Source: Elysia crispata
Lineage: Eukaryota > Mollusca > Gastropoda > Plakobranchidae
DNA length: 64,000 bases
Direction: 5' to 3'
NCBI GenBank assembly: GCA_033675545.1
Contig: JAWDGP010006462.1
Span: 777,501 to 841,500, forward strand
The notes under the pieces were generated by a model, which was not told where the DNA came from, searched no databases, and was given only the letters and a program-made list of their open reading frames with translations. This document shows, piece after piece, positions 48,801 to 62,999 of this stretch. Every line of letters starts with the position of its first letter. Position 1 is the first letter of the stretch. The position numbers and the translations under genes were made by a program.

Positions 48801-50898
48801 AGTAAATATTTGATTAAGATAGAGGTGTTTTGTTGTTGTTATTTTTCTTTTGCTTGTTTTGGATTTTCATCGTAAGGCTTGCATTCTTATTTTTTTATAA
48901 TACTCTTTACTTCTATGATTCTGAAAGATTCATGATTGATTCATTTGTTTTAAAGCCAAAATATGTTTTTACTTTTCAGGGTTTATTGTGTATGCTGCGG
49001 CAATTATGCTTGTGTCAAGTTCAATGATTTTCTACTTTAGCCCCCGCTATGGCCAGAAAAATGTTCTGGTGTATGTGACAATCTGTGCTACTCTAGGTTC
49101 TCTTACTGTGATGGGGTGTAAAGGTGTTGGAGTAGCTATCAAGGCTACTGCTAGAGGTCACAACGAATTTAAAAACTGGCTCACTTACGCCCTCCTGGGT
49201 GTAGTTGTCATTTGTATATTGCTACAGCTCAACTACCTCAATAAAGTAAGTTCAGAAAGTCATTCTTCTCATATATCAGATGTATAGCCATAATAGGCTC
49301 TCCAAGCATTGATTGACACAGAATTTTAAGTCATATAAAGTCATTTCTCCGAAACGGTCCTAGAAGGGTAGTGAAACCATTACCATCAGTATTCCACATA
49401 TTTCATGCAGTGTCAATAGTCATTTTAATGTTTGACAGATGATTTAGCTGAAAAAAAAATTAACAGGAAATGCCTTCTGAAGGCTAATGTCAATCAAGCG
49501 TTTTTGTGGATGGGATTGGCCAAGATGGATCACATAACTGACATGCTAAAGTTGGGCCACACCGCCCACTATGTTTTATAGATATACCATACAGTAAGAC
49601 CATAGGGTGTAAGCATGATTACATATCCGAATTTCATCATCCATAAAATGTCTCAGTAAACTGACTATCCGCCTGTTCTCTCAAGCCAACCATAGCAAAA
49701 CAAAGTAACCAGTTTGCCATGAGCTAGAAAAGGGGTGGTGTGCTGGAAATGCAGGGGCAAAAACTTTGTGCAATTTCTCATTTCTATTCACTTAGTTTGT
49801 AACCAGACTATTTTTCCTGTCAAGGGTTTTGTTTTTGGATTTTAGGGTGAGAAATTCAGAATATTTTGAACAACTGCTGGGAAGTACTTTCAGTTTGTTA
49901 CATTTTTCTCTTTCAAATGAATTTCATAACCTATAACTTTCTTGATTGAAAAAAGGTGATGAATTGATTGAATAATCTCTTTATTGATATATACTGTATC
50001 TATACTTTTAGAAAACGAAATGAAGCATTTAGTCAAATATAGCTTGACTTTAATGATATTTTTCTCAAGAACATATGAAGTTGCCCAAAAACTAGAAGAG
50101 GAAAAATGAATACCACCACCTTGTCAAGAAAATCTTTGTGTTTTAATTTAATCATTTGCTTTTTTTAAACTCTTTCATTTTCTCAGTGATTCTATCCCAT
50201 ACTGCTATAAATGTTTTGTTTTCAAGATCAAGATATAAATAGAAGAAGCATTTTTTTTTCCACTCGAAGTTCCTTTTTATCGTCTAAAAATATTTTTTTA
50301 GGTTGTTTTCATATTTTATCAGATCTAATTTATCAGTTTCAGTCATTGCTGTACAATAGTTTGCAAATTCAATTATACAAAGAATTATTTATGCAGTATT
50401 TTTTTTTAATTTCAGGCCTTAGATACATTCAACACAGCAGTGGTAACACCCATTTACTATGTTTTCTTCACTTCATTCGTCATTTTGGGCTCAGCAATAT
50501 TGTTCCAAGAGTTTTTCAAAATGGGTGTCTTGGATATCATTGGAGATGCATGTGGGTTCCTTACTATTGTAGCAGGCATCTTCCTCTTAAATGCTTTTAA
50601 AGATATGAAAATTTCATGGCGAAACATCCCCAATGCAGCAAAATCCACTGGAGATTCATCAGGGGGAGGAGGAAATGCAGATGAGGATGTGTTCACCAAT
50701 GGTACATCCCTTGGCATGAATGGTGTTAATATGACGAGTTCAAACTATATTCTGGACTGTCAGGACATAGAGGCAAGAATATCTCAGAACATGTCAGCTG
50801 AGTTTTCCTCGCGAAATATGTCGGAGGAGTCAGACTGTAACGATAGCAGCCACCCGGTGGATCGCTATCATGGGAGTAGTCCTGTTCAAGAGTTCTGA
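45838..50898 (+). CDS. NIPA2: NIPA2-like magnesium transporter (complete)
   Basis: Integral membrane Mg2+ transporter of the NIPA family (known members act at the plasma membrane and endosomes). Exons: 45838-46147, 46471-46527, 47113-47203, 48214-48374, 48980-49245, 50416-50898 (stop TGA). The phases join cleanly to 455 residues from the first ATG. Family marks: [78 protein letters not shown], VMVIHxPKE-like [54 protein letters not shown], and [10 protein letters not shown]. About nine membrane segments are expected. The hydrophilic C-tail is unconserved. The start is uncertain. ATG 45838 has a strong Kozak context, but a pyrimidine tract plus CAG at 45904-45906 could be an acceptor joining an unseen upstream exon; the next ATG is 45988. 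NIPA2 versus NIPAL naming is tentative. Confidence 0.95.
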
Positions 50899-53800
50899 AG
50901 AATCCATTTTTGATGAACAGGATGCTGTATCAAGTATTTCCAGTTCAGCTGATTGCTGGAAATTTTAGCTTTGACTTTGCTGCTGAGTTGATTTACACGG
51001 TCTTTCAATAAGTATAAAGTGTAGAAAAATCTATCCATTCAAGTGATTACTGACTTAAACCACTCATTGGAGGGAGTGAAATATTGTTCAAAGAAGAAAA
51101 GAAATTTAGAAACCTGTTTTCTTTCTTTTTAAATTTATCCTTTACTCGTCAAACAGCATGACATCATTGCAGGAGTGGTGATTTAATTCGCCTATGTTGT
51201 TAAAATGCAAAAATTTTAGTGAAAAATATGAGGAAAATGCATCTAGTTGAAAATTTATATCACTTACGGATATAAGTCAATAATATCATTAAAAATCCAA
51301 TATTGCTCCTAACTTACTTTCGCAATTCAAAGACTTAGCCAGGTGAAGTTTTGTATGAGGTAAAATGATTTTAGTTATTAGCATGTCAGTCAGAGAGTCA
51401 AAGTTGAACACCTTGACTGTTCTTAGATTTTATTACAAAATTGCTAAGCAAACTTCAGCACAGACTAAGCTCAGTCATTGTGATTGTCATCGCTATTTAG
51501 CTCCCTCAGGTAGACTGTGAATGTGCCATTATTCAAACTTCTTGTTCATGAGAGTAGGGACAAAGTTTATTATTTTTTTTGTCTAATTGTGCAATCTTTT
51601 GGTGATGTATATGAATCTATACATCTGATTTTTTTTTTCTATGAGAAAGCAACTTTTATATTTTGATCCATTGTAATGAAATACTTCATTTTTTTTCCTC
51701 CATGTCATTTTGTATATTTTCTGAGCCATGTAGTGTTTGTAAGACTTGTACTTTCATTTGGAAGAAGCCAAATAAGTTTCGCTTGACTTTCAGGATTCTT
51801 TTGTTGATAATCTCTACTTAATTGCATAATGTTTTGTAGCTTTAAAGATAAAAAACATTATGGAAGAAAAGAGGAAAATTTTGGGTTTGTTCTGATTTCA
51901 GTTCGTCCTCTATTCATTTGATTCATCTGCAAAAAACTTCAGATAGGAGCCAAGGATTATATCTCTTTGCAGTAGCTTGAAGTCAGTGTGATATTTGCTT
52001 ATACCTTGCCAGTTAGGGACATTTGATAGGTGTCTTGTACGTTTTTGTAGCTCATTCTCAGTTGTGCTGCTGTGAAGAAAAAGGATTTTTTTTTGTAAAA
52101 ATGCCATTTGCAAAAACATGAGTTTCACTTTTCCTGATTATAGGTGGAGTTACTCTTAGGGCTTAGCACTTACTAGGACTTAAACAAGGAATATCCAATA
52201 TTTATTGGTGAGGTTCGTTTTAGACATCTCATGCACTTAATGATGTTTTTGTTGGATTTGTTTTTATGTTGATCCATCATTATTTGATAATTATTTTTAT
52301 TCTCTTTTCTTAAGGATTGGTCATTTGCAAGAAGATCTAAAATATTTGAATGTATAAGGAAATTCAAATATAAATTATGATGAGCTGTCAGCCATTTAAA
52401 TCATTTTTTGCTCTCTTGTTTTTGCTAAGGCCACATCTCAAAGAGTAACAAACTAGATCTGCTCTTTTAAATTTAATGTAAACATTTCCAGAGTCTGTCA
52501 TCTGCAAAGAAGATTTATTTTTCACTGCCTTGGTTTTGCAGTTTTTGGATATGTTTTAATGATTTTTGTCTTCTGAAAAATTTACAATTTATACTTCATG
52601 GAATCCTGTTTGTTTTTTTTTATTGATGAGAATTTAATGCTCCTGTGGCAATGATTATAAACTTGCCAAGAGAATCAGTTTTGAATTGATTACTGTTACA
52701 TTTTATATTAACAAATTGTTATTGGAAAGAGGTTCAAATCATGCAATCTCGTCTCTTCATTAAGTATTCATATTTTTATTTCAACAAAAAGTAGAATGTT
52801 TTTGAAAATTGCAAATTTTCCTTAGATCTGAAATATATTTTTATGTTGTTTTCGTATTCACTTTGTTCCTTGAAAAAAAGGCATTCTTGTATCTTTCTTT
52901 GTTTAATGTGAAATGGTATTTGAATACTGGAGATAAGATGATCCTACTTATGATATTGAGATGATTTGTTTTAAAGAATATACTTTAAAAAATTGTTTTC
53001 AAAGGAATTTGACATGTGTGTTACACTATTGAAGGGAGGCAAATTTCTGTCATGATGTGATATGTTATTTTGAATAATGATCATGTGCCATGCTTCTGAG
53101 TTGTTTTGTGAGTGAGACACAAATTTTCCTACATCTGCTTGTTTGGTAAATGCAAGCTAGAAAATGAAATTTTTTTCATATTGCACAGTAAAATATCTAA
53201 TATATCATGAGATGCTAAATGTTTCATCAATTTTATTATAGATATCTACAAAATTAAAATTTTACATAGTGAAAATGCTTTGTTATTAGAACAGACATTT
53301 TCAAATAACTTTGTGACCAATATGATGTCTGACAAATTTTGAATTGTATAGGCAGATTCAGGAACATCTTATATTGATATTCACTGGTGCAATGATCTCA
53401 GCCTTCTGCATAGTGAAATTCTTGTTCTCTTGGAAACGAGTATGGGTTTTTGTTTTCCTCTGTGTGGGATCGCAAGTTGTTCATTAGGCTGTTATTTCTT
53501 TAGGTGGCTCAGTAATTCAGATTTATGTCTTTCTTCAGGATTGTTTTCTCCTCATTTAAAACAAAGAGCACAAGTGATTTACTTTGAACTAAAATTGTGG
53601 TGATAATTGGGGAGATTTTATCGCCATAGAATCTAATGATACTATCAGTGTGTTGATTGTAATCAATTATACGCTCTTAATTATTGGAGATTGTATTTGA
53701 GAAGAAAAAAATAAATTTTGCTGACTCTTACATGCTCAAATTAAAATTGGATTAATTATATAAGTTTCTGACCATTGGTAAGAATGAACAGTATCTTTGT

Positions 53801-56560
53801 TTTGAAAGCTTGCTTAATTATAATCCATTGTTTAAGGAAATAGGCCTGCTAAAATCCAAAATTACTTTGAATTGTGGCTAATGGAATAAAAAGCGCGACT
53901 CACTGTAGTATATAAGTCCAAAAGTGTAGAGCACATGTGCACAATGTTTGCTTTCTTAAAAGTTTATTCCACAGAGGATGTTTCACGAACATGAGAGAGT
54001 GATTCAGCCTGGCTCTTCACTGCATTAGTTTTTCTTTCTGAAAGATGGTTTGAGCTTGGGCTTTGACAGTTGACAGATAGCACGCCTTTTGTTTGTCAAA
54101 TTGTGATAAAGTGTTGCATTATATAAGCTATATAGCTTAAATAAGTAACAAACCTCAGTATCATTTCTAGGTTTGTTGATGGGGGATCACCACACCAACT
54201 CAGATCTTTTCCAAAATATGTAGATGAAAAATAAGAAGCATGTCTAGCATTTTTGACATTATAGTCTCTCTGTAATAGCACTTTTTCCTTACATACTTTG
54301 GTTTTTATGATTTGTAAAATTTTTGGTTAAACTTGCAATGACTCGCAGGATTAAGTATTTTTTTTTTCCTACTCTTTTCTCTATTATTTAATTTTCAGAT
54401 ATTTATAAAGTCTAGTTAAAATTGATAATGTCATTTGATGCTGAATGATAGAATGTGATTCCTGACACGATTTTTTAAAAAATCCTTATTTACATCTAGC
54501 TGAAATAAGAAATCTTAAAACTATTTGGTAGGAGATGAAAGTAAAGAAGGGATTACCTCCTGCTAAGTAAAGTAATAATGTGATGAGTCACCTAGAATGT
54601 AAATTTTGTTTCATTTACCAATAAAGATTGCATAAATTACTTCAACCAAGAGACTTCAGCAAAAAAACATGTTTTAGGGTGAAATCTACAAAATGATAAT
54701 GGAGGAAAAATAAATTTCTTTTCTTTATAAATGGGTTGAATTCAAAATCGTACAGACTATCGCTAATTTGATTTATTTTGTCTTATTCTACTAAATCACT
54801 ATCATGGAAAACATATTTGTTTTCTCATCTGTGTCAACATAAATTCACAAAAAGTAAATTTATTAGCATCTTTACAAGCCCTATCCACATGCACATACTT
54901 TGTGGTACACATATAAAATCACACTCCTTTTGCAGTTGCTGTCAACATTTTGTACTACAGGATTAAAATTAGATTAAGAGGAAATACCATATTGGAGAGG
55001 ATAGCTGCTTTGTGATCATCTGAAGTGCATGTTTTCCTCCTGAGTATCTTTTTAAAATTCTGATAATTTATTTGAATTCTAGATATATATGAAAATGAGA
55101 GATCAACCTTTTCTATGTTGCAATGTTAAAACAAAAAAGTTCTCAACCATGAGAATGGTATTCATTGTAAGTGCAAGTTTTCTCAAGCATTTATCAAAGC
55201 TGTAATATCTGAATATTTTACAAATTGTGTTTGACAAAGCAGATAATTCAATTTCATTAAAGCTTGATTTGTATTTATGTCATCTTAAGATTGTAATCAA
55301 TAAATAGGCCATCAGCAAAACATTGTAAAAATAAGCATTTGTTTAAATAAAAGCTAGAGCAAATATTTCTATATTATCCTACAGTACAAAGGCATTTTAT
55401 CAGTCACATTATTACGTCACAAACTTTGTCTTTTTATGATCTATTTTTCATTGAAACATGTCTCTGACAGTCCACATTTTTCTAAATCTAACAAATTGTG
55501 AATCAAAGTGTAATTGCGATTTTTTCATGACTTGTGAAAAAAAGTTATTTTTTTTTTATTAGAAAATCGATTCAATAAATTCTTCTTTGAAACAACACAG
55601 ATATAATTATTTAGAAAACTTATTTTACTTTAAAGTGAGGAGCATGGAGTCAGAAAACTCTATATTGTTCCTATTTTGGTCAAGTTGCCAATTAATTTGA
55701 AAAATGTTTGTTACACTTTAAATTAAAAAAAAAGACATTATCCATTTAAGATCAATAGATATGTTAATTGTTTGCCATCTTTATCCTTGATGTACAAGTG
55801 TAGTTGAAACTTTTAGTGAAATGTGATAAATCTTCAACTAAAGGGACAATAGGACAGTAAACTCTTCAAAGCATCATTATGTTGATCACAGTTATTGTTA
55901 AAGATTGGTGCCCTTTGCTTTGTTTATAATTTCTTTAAGGGTTCCATATGTATTTGCTATATACATTATACATTACTGTTATGGGGTGGACTTGGGTCCG
56001 GAAATAAAATTTTTATGGTAAAAGATGATTATGAAAAAATCTTGTCTCCTTGTTTTTATATTGGTTTTGTAATTTTTTTTTAACAAAAAGAACATATGTA
56101 CACAGGCTTATCGTCTTGTCCAAGAATTTCTTTGAAGTCTCTGGGGTTTTTTTTCGCCAAATTATTTAAATTATTTAAATAACACCTAAAAATAATGTAA
56201 ACCAAAATCTCTGCCATTTTGGCTACCATCAATCTTTTCCTTTACTTTCCTATATACCTTCTGTTCCAAGGAGGCCTTTTGTCAGTCACATCAAATGTGG
56301 AAAATGACTTCTACTCTCATCTATATCATGAGATTTTTGTCAGAAACTGAAGTGGACATTGCTGTACTTTAAGCTCACTTGCTCCAGAGGGTAAAAGGTG
56401 TGTTTGAAGCTGTGAGTTGTGAAAAATTAAGTATCTCATTAAAAAAAAAAGTCCATTGTAGTTAAGGTGTGTTTTTTCATGCTCAGAGAATAAAACATTT
56501 TTAGCTTCTCAAAGAGAAAATTGCATAAAATATTCATTTAATCTTTGAAGACCTATTAGA
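50899..56560 (+). other. Probable long 3' UTR / downstream flank of NIPA gene
   Basis: AT-rich DNA without any open gene and, unlike the rest of the window, without long dinucleotide microsatellites. Candidate AATAAA sites: 53710, 53885, 54620, 56003, 56489. Which one is used cannot be told from sequence. Confidence 0.4.
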
Positions 56561-56938
56561 TTTTTTTCTTTAAAAGTATATTTAAAAAAAAAAACCAAGA
56601 AGAAATTTTCTTTCAAAAGTTCTTTTCAATAATTGGAATAAGTGAGACTTGTTTGAAGACACATGACTAACTTGCACTGACAAGTGACTAGCAATGAAAA
56701 ATAATAATATGTAAAAAAAAATTGCGTTAAGTATACACAGATGTGTGTATGTGAGTGTGTGTATATATATATATTCTCTCAAAAATTCACCGTGTATCAT
56801 GGTGCAGCTCTGGGTCATGACTGCCTGCACATTCCCGCTAGCTTACAATGGGAACACGTGACTTCGGATGTTCCTTTACTTTAGATGTTTGGTTTCGATT
56901 TTCCAGTTTAATTTTTTGTCCCGCCTGGGAGTTGTTGT

Positions 56939-56940
<2 letters not shown>

Positions 56941-56975
<35 letters not shown>
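56941..56975 (-). repeat. Long poly(T) tract (poly(A) on the minus strand)
   Basis: About 35 T in a row, flanked by TTGTTGTTA and GCGTTTTGC. It may be the A-tail of a minus-strand retroposon, but no body was recognised to its right. Confidence 0.7.
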
Positions 56976-56977
<2 letters not shown>

Positions 56978-57546
56978 GTTTTGCTAGCAGCACCTCCATG
57001 TTCTTTAAAACTATGGGGATGAAGTGCATCTAGTGTGAATTTTAGATAAGTTCATGGGTGGAGGTTTAGGGGGTGGAGTTAGGTGGTAATTGACAGGAGA
57101 GATAATGTCGAGGGAATTGGTGTCGATTTTTTTTTTAAACGTTCAATGATGACCTTAAAGATGACTTACTAGATTCTGATCTGTTTCTTAGATTAATCTC
57201 AAAGCTAGAACACGCAAAGAGCTATCTGTACGATGTGGGCTGAATTTTTAGTTCTACCTTGTGTTCGATCTGCTTCATTCTTTCCATTATTCAACAAATT
57301 TTTTAATCCCATGGGTTTTGTTTTGCTTTTGGTAAGCATTTGAGAAACAATCTGTGACAGTGAAAGCTTGCGTATTACAGCGTTTACCATGCTTCAAAAG
57401 GAAAACAGATTCTGCCTCGACTTCTTGTCAACCTCTTCCTTTGCCTGATTTCTTCCATGGTTAACGACAGCCATATTCACAAAATGGCAGGATCTCGTAA
57501 TGATGTCCACTTGATTGATAGTGTTGGTATGTATTTTCCAAGAATT

Positions 57547-57989
57547 AAACTGAACACACACTTCCCTCGAGCTTTACACCAATAGAGCTCAGAGTAAGAG
57601 CTTCGTATTTGCTTCTTTTTTTTTTATTTTAACTATTAGGTATCTGCCAAAATTGCTTTTGATTGATCCATATTGCTTATCACTATGGCCGTGTATCAAA
57701 GTTGTGTTGACTTGTCATTAAAACATTTTTACAAGCGCTTCATCATACACTGTTATAATGTAAATCGACAGAATGCGGTGAGTTTTTAAAAATTACATAG
57801 TAGTAAGTGTTACGATCAAGCTAGACAAAAAAACCTGTATCGAAGTCAACAAGGTTTGTCTCTATGGAAGCTTATTGAGAATTTTGGCAGATACCTAATA
57901 GTTGAAATAAAAAATAAAAGAAGCAAGTACGAAGCTCTTACTCTGAGATCTAGTAGTGTAAAGCTCAGGGGAGGTGGGAGTTCAGTTTT
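57547..57989. mobile_element. Foldback / MITE-like element with inverted repeats over 100 bp long
   Basis: The left arm 57547-57654 (AAACTGAAC...GAGCTTTACAC...CTCAGAGTAAGAGCTTCGTA...ACTATTAGGTATCTGCC) is nearly the reverse complement of 57880-57989. The arms agree at roughly nine of ten positions over their length. The centre, about 225 bp, has no coding capacity. Outer ends are TTAAACTGAAC and GTTCAGTTTTA, consistent with a TA-type target duplication but not proving one. Confidence 0.85.
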
Positions 57990-58592
57990 ATGCCATTTTT
58001 ATCAAGCAACTTCTACACCGCACGCAGCATCTTAATGTAAGCATTAAAGCTGTTGTTAATGGAATTCGTTAAAAAAATGATGTTGAGAGTCAAGATACTT
58101 CTCTCTTGAAGATAAAATGTCTAAAAGTTTCAACAACCGAATTATAATTATCCCATCAAGGTCTCAATGTGAGTTGATGTCTACAGATGAGATCCGCGTA
58201 GCCAGCATCAGATAAAGTTGTTTCGAGAATATAAGGACAAAGCAGAACTAAATTATAACTTTCTATCAGAGGAAGAAAGAACCAGGTGACATTTTCTGGA
58301 AGAGGATTTTAACATATTACCCTCTACCTTAACTCGTGCATTGAAAGGCAAGACAGAGAAGTGGAGTGTGTGTGTGTGGGGGGGGGGGGAGAGAGAGAGA
58401 GCGAGACAGACAGACAGGCAGACAGAGAGATGTATTATAAAGATTGAATATAGTTTATGATTGATGTAAAAATGAGATAAAAACAAAACTACTGTATAGC
58501 CTAACTCCCTCTTCTCTTGAATGCCTCAGAGTGTCTTCATTTCTTTCCCTTACTCATGTAATCTTGGCGTCTTTATCCTCTGTGATCGCCTG

Positions 58593-58772
<180 letters not shown>

Positions 58773-59140
58773 CTATCCCTTCACCTCTCTTTCTCTTTTT
58801 CTCAGAATCCTTTCCATGTGTGTCCTTTCGATGGTAGCACTATTTTTTAACTCTGTATCGCAAGCTATTACTTGAAACTAGATCAAGACACATGTGGCGT
58901 GATTTTTTTATTTTTAAATGGCAAAAACGGGTATAAAAAAGGTAGATAAGTGTATTATCGCCGATTGATTCGAATTTTCAGTATTCTCTCCCATGAATTG
59001 CAAGAGGCGTTGCTATTTTTCTCTCTCATTTACTTAGAATGATAAAATGTGCAGATATTCCCAAACAAAAAATTCTGTTCAACAAGGTGGCTTGCACTAC
59101 AAAGACCTAAAGTTTAAAAAAAAAGACCGTAAACTTGTTT

Positions 59141-59280
59141 AACCGTAAATAAAATGCCTCGGACCAAGAAGCCCAGGGTTCGAATACTGTATGGGTCAGA
59201 TGAGACGTTGATTCCTTGGGAAATAAGAATGTTGTTGTTACACATTATTTCCTAACCTCTCTCAGGTGTCATATGAGTAG
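59141..59280 (+). mobile_element. Possible tRNA-derived SINE fragment
   Basis: GGACCAAGAAGCCCAGGGTTCGAATAC contains a near-perfect B-box (GGTTCGAAT), followed by a tail with GTTGTTGTTACAC. No matching A-box or acceptor stem is seen, so it is not an intact tRNA gene. Confidence 0.3.
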
Positions 59281-59860
59281 CGGCTAATGACGGCTATCTA
59301 GGTGGTGGAAGATCTCAGGAGAATGCTGATATCTCTTACAGCAGCTCCTAAATGAATTTTTTTTTAAATAATCGTATATTAGGTAGTGATGACCTGACGG
59401 GATAACTTTTTTTTTAAGAATGGTTGTTTTATAAATTGGTTGCTTCTTCAGAAAACTAAAATATCGCTTTAAGGGTTGAAATAGAGAAATCGTCACCAAG
59501 ATTTTGACTTTTTGAATGACATACCCTTATAAATGTCGTTTTTTAACATTACTACTAAGTAACTGAGAAGCATCGAGTTGTAATTTCTTGATTTTTGTGT
59601 ATAGTGCCGTGAGCCTCTATGAAGATAGACGTATAAAATCATATATCAGTCTGTCTTTGCCGTTCCTATGAAAAAAAGTATAGTTTAGGGGCATATTCAC
59701 CTAAAAAGCATGAAAGAGGTTGCCTTGAACTGTTGCGACTCTTAATTTTGTATCTTATGCTGATACTAATTTGAATGATTAAATTTTGACGAATAGTCTT
59801 AGGCACTGAATCTTCAAGGGTCCTTTTTGGAAATCGTCCGGTCAAATGCGGACATTATTT

Positions 59861-59944
<84 letters not shown>

Positions 59945-60087
59945 CTCTCTCTCCCTCCCTTTCTCTCTCTCCCCCTCCATTTCTATCTCTTTTTTCAATT
60001 TGTCTATTTATCTGTGTATCTATTTGTAAACCTATCTAACTACCAGCTTTCAACCAATTTATCGATATATCTACCTTTCTCTTTCTG

Positions 60088-60156
<69 letters not shown>

Positions 60157-61115
60157 CTCTCTCGATAAGCTGTTGTTTTCCCATGTTTTATTTTCTCAAA
60201 TGTCATTCTTACTCCAGATAAATAAAATGATAATTCAAGGATAGATGACTCAGCTCAAGTAACACTCGATCAATCATTATCTTGTGAAGTTTTTGGCACA
60301 GACCGGACAGAATCTTAATGTATAAATTTTGTTTTATAAAAGGACGCCTTTATACAGACAGTTAAATATTATCAGTCGCTATAGATTTACCTACCGCCTC
60401 CCGAGCTCACCGCTTATTCTCAAGGGAAGTTATTGTAATTAGCAAGGTAGATATTTTTAAAAACAAAATATTTTCTTTACACCAGCACTTGGGTTTTCTC
60501 TATAGTCCTTGAAATAGTATTAATGATGACGAATCTGTGTGCTATTAATAGCTGATTGTTGAGTGCGTTAATATTTTGAATATTTTTTTATATATAAGCC
60601 GAACTGAGCCCATTACCTTCGCCCTTGCTTATTCCTATGACATAAGAGTTTCTCGGTGCCCCAGTCCTTGACTGAACATTTTTTGTGTGATTTCATTCTT
60701 GATTACACGGCTAAGTAATCTAAATATCTAAAAATAATACTATAGATCGTCAGAAAGAACTTTTAGGATATTCTAAGGAACAATTTACAGAAGAAAAAAT
60801 AAAATTCTTTAAAAATTCTTTAAAAATAAAAAAACTAACGTGGTTATCATTTTATTAGCTTCTTTCACGCCTTGTATTAAGTCCTGAATTAAAACAAAAA
60901 CAACAACAAGAACACATTCGACCTTGGCTGCTTTTTAAGAAATGATGGACAGCTAAACTAATTTTGCTAGCATGCAAAGGGTAATTGACGTTTATCAGCT
61001 CTTTATGAAAATGCTCGGATTGTTTTCTAAGACAAAAAGTGCCAGGTAGCCTTGCGAGAGGTATAAAAATAAATGACACATCGCTCCAGCAAAAATAGTG
61101 GCCTCCTTAATCAAT

Positions 61116-61168
61116 AAATCGATCGATCGAAGCACCGCCCTATGGCCTGATCAGTTATTGATTGCTGC
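61116..61168 (+). promoter_or_regulatory. Duplicated conserved block A, copy 2
   Basis: Matches 37802-37858: CGCCCTAT at 61136 and TGATCAGTTATTGATTGC at 61148-61165, preceded by AATCGATCGATCG. Spacing between the two words is the same in both copies. Confidence 0.6.
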
Positions 61169-61459
61169 TGGGCGCATTGGAGCGAGGAACTGGTGCTGCC
61201 GTAATGCTGTATTGATTTGGTTTTAAGCTGTTATTTAGGCCTTCGTGCTGTGTCATAGAGAAATTGTATCCACTGACGTGGGTCTTCGGCTATTAAAGTA
61301 AAAGCGAGCTGCAGTACACAGTTTGCTAGCGTTTGTTTACGTTTTATATAAATTGAATAGCCCTTAACATTCAGAACTCTGTTGTGTTTAGGGATAATCC
61401 CTTTCTAGTAATTATTCTTACCTTCACTGTTGCGAAATTGATCGTAAAAAGTCTGCAAA

Positions 61460-61462
<3 letters not shown>

Positions 61463-61541
<79 letters not shown>
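61463..61541. repeat. (CT)n microsatellite
   Basis: Between duplicated blocks A and B, copy 2; matched by (CT)n at 38621-38679 in copy 1. Imperfect CT continues to about 61635. Confidence 0.96.
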
Positions 61542-61555
<14 letters not shown>

Positions 61556-61724
61556 TTCTCTGTCTGTCTGTCTATCTCTCTCTATATCTCTCTCTTTATC
61601 TCTCTCTCTTATCTATCTCTATCTCTCTCTCTCTGTTTATCCTATACCCCTCCCTTTTTCTTTTGATGTCTCTCAACCTGTAGAGTACATTGTTATTGAC
61701 GAATAATGCTTGAATCAGTGTCTT

Positions 61725-62110
61725 TCCAATGGCCGTATCCCCTCCCCACCCCAACCCCCAACTTCTACAAATTTATCTCATGAAACAACATAATTACGCA
61801 AGGTCCTTATTCAAGGGCGCACAGAATCAGCCTTTTTTCAATCGCTGAGGACAGACTTAATCTCATATATCTGAAAAAGAATCTTTGTCACTGAACAAGT
61901 AAGACAGAGGGGACATGGCGTGACCAGAGAAAGAGGTGTGACAGTGCCAGCCTTATGGTACCGGAGCGGAGAGATCTTCAGCTCTGTGCTCCGGCCTGTG
62001 ACACGCTGACGACAAGACCTTGTGCCACACCCCGGAGACCCACGAGACTTCGACACCTCAGTCAGTCGTGACTCTCATTCTTCCTAACTGTGTCTTGAGG
62101 TTCTTGCGAA
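61725..62110 (+). promoter_or_regulatory. Duplicated conserved block B, copy 2
   Basis: Colinear with 38930-39262: CCAATGGCC and CCCC words, GGGCGCAC (61815), ATCTTTGTCA (61881), GTGACAGTGCCAG, GAGAGATCTTCAG (61969). It follows a (CT)n tract (61463-61541), as copy 1 does. Open frames in either direction do not keep codon-like conservation. Confidence 0.6.
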
Positions 62111-62316
62111 GCTGCGAGCTGCTTGTATTGTGTCTGGTATTTCATTTTCGCTCGAGGATTCTGCTTTTTCTTTTTCCTGGCTGCATCATTATAGTTAATT
62201 GGAGATTGTTTCATGTCTTAGATTATCGGATGCTGTATGCTCAGTGTTAGATCGACTTACAATTTTCATCATTGGACTTTTAACACAATTTTTTTATTAT
62301 TATTGTTCTTTTGATT

Positions 62317-62322
<6 letters not shown>

Positions 62323-62378
<56 letters not shown>
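62323..62378. repeat. (AT)n microsatellite
   Basis: About 56 bp of TA between duplicated blocks B and C, copy 2. Confidence 0.96.
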
Positions 62379-62383
<5 letters not shown>

Positions 62384-62999
62384 GGGCTGAAACATGCGTT
62401 GGGTCGATTAATGTGGAAAAGTGATTTTGATTCATTGCAGGAAAATAGTTCGGTCTCTTTATTCTTTAAATCGTAGCTGCTTTAGGGCCTACATTGTTTT
62501 CATAAGCATTATAGAAAACTTTAAAATACTTTAGCTCTGTCTTCAACCTAAAAAAATATTTTTCAATAAATTCATTTTATTTTACTTTTTTTAGATGAAG
62601 ATCTTCAGTAAGAGTTGACAAGAAAAAAATCCGCTTACTCATAGCCTGTATTGTCATAAATGGCACGAAAGGAAAGCAAAATCAAACTCACATTAAATAA
62701 TTTTATTTTATTACAAGCATAACATTAAATTGATTAATTGGCAATGAAGACACAGATAAACAACTTTGATTCAGTTAAATATAAGTGAACTAACTTATGT
62801 ATATATTTCTTTCCTTTTATTATTAGTATTATGATCGTAACGGACCAGGAAGAAAAATATAAGAAGTCATCGATCGATGTTATTGAAAAAAAGAGACTAC
62901 ATATCTAGGAAGCGACTGTTAAATTAGTTTCAGGATCCTTTTTTGCACTGAGGATAAGTTGAAGAATGCTGGGAAGTCGTAAGCAGTTGCGTAGGCAAG

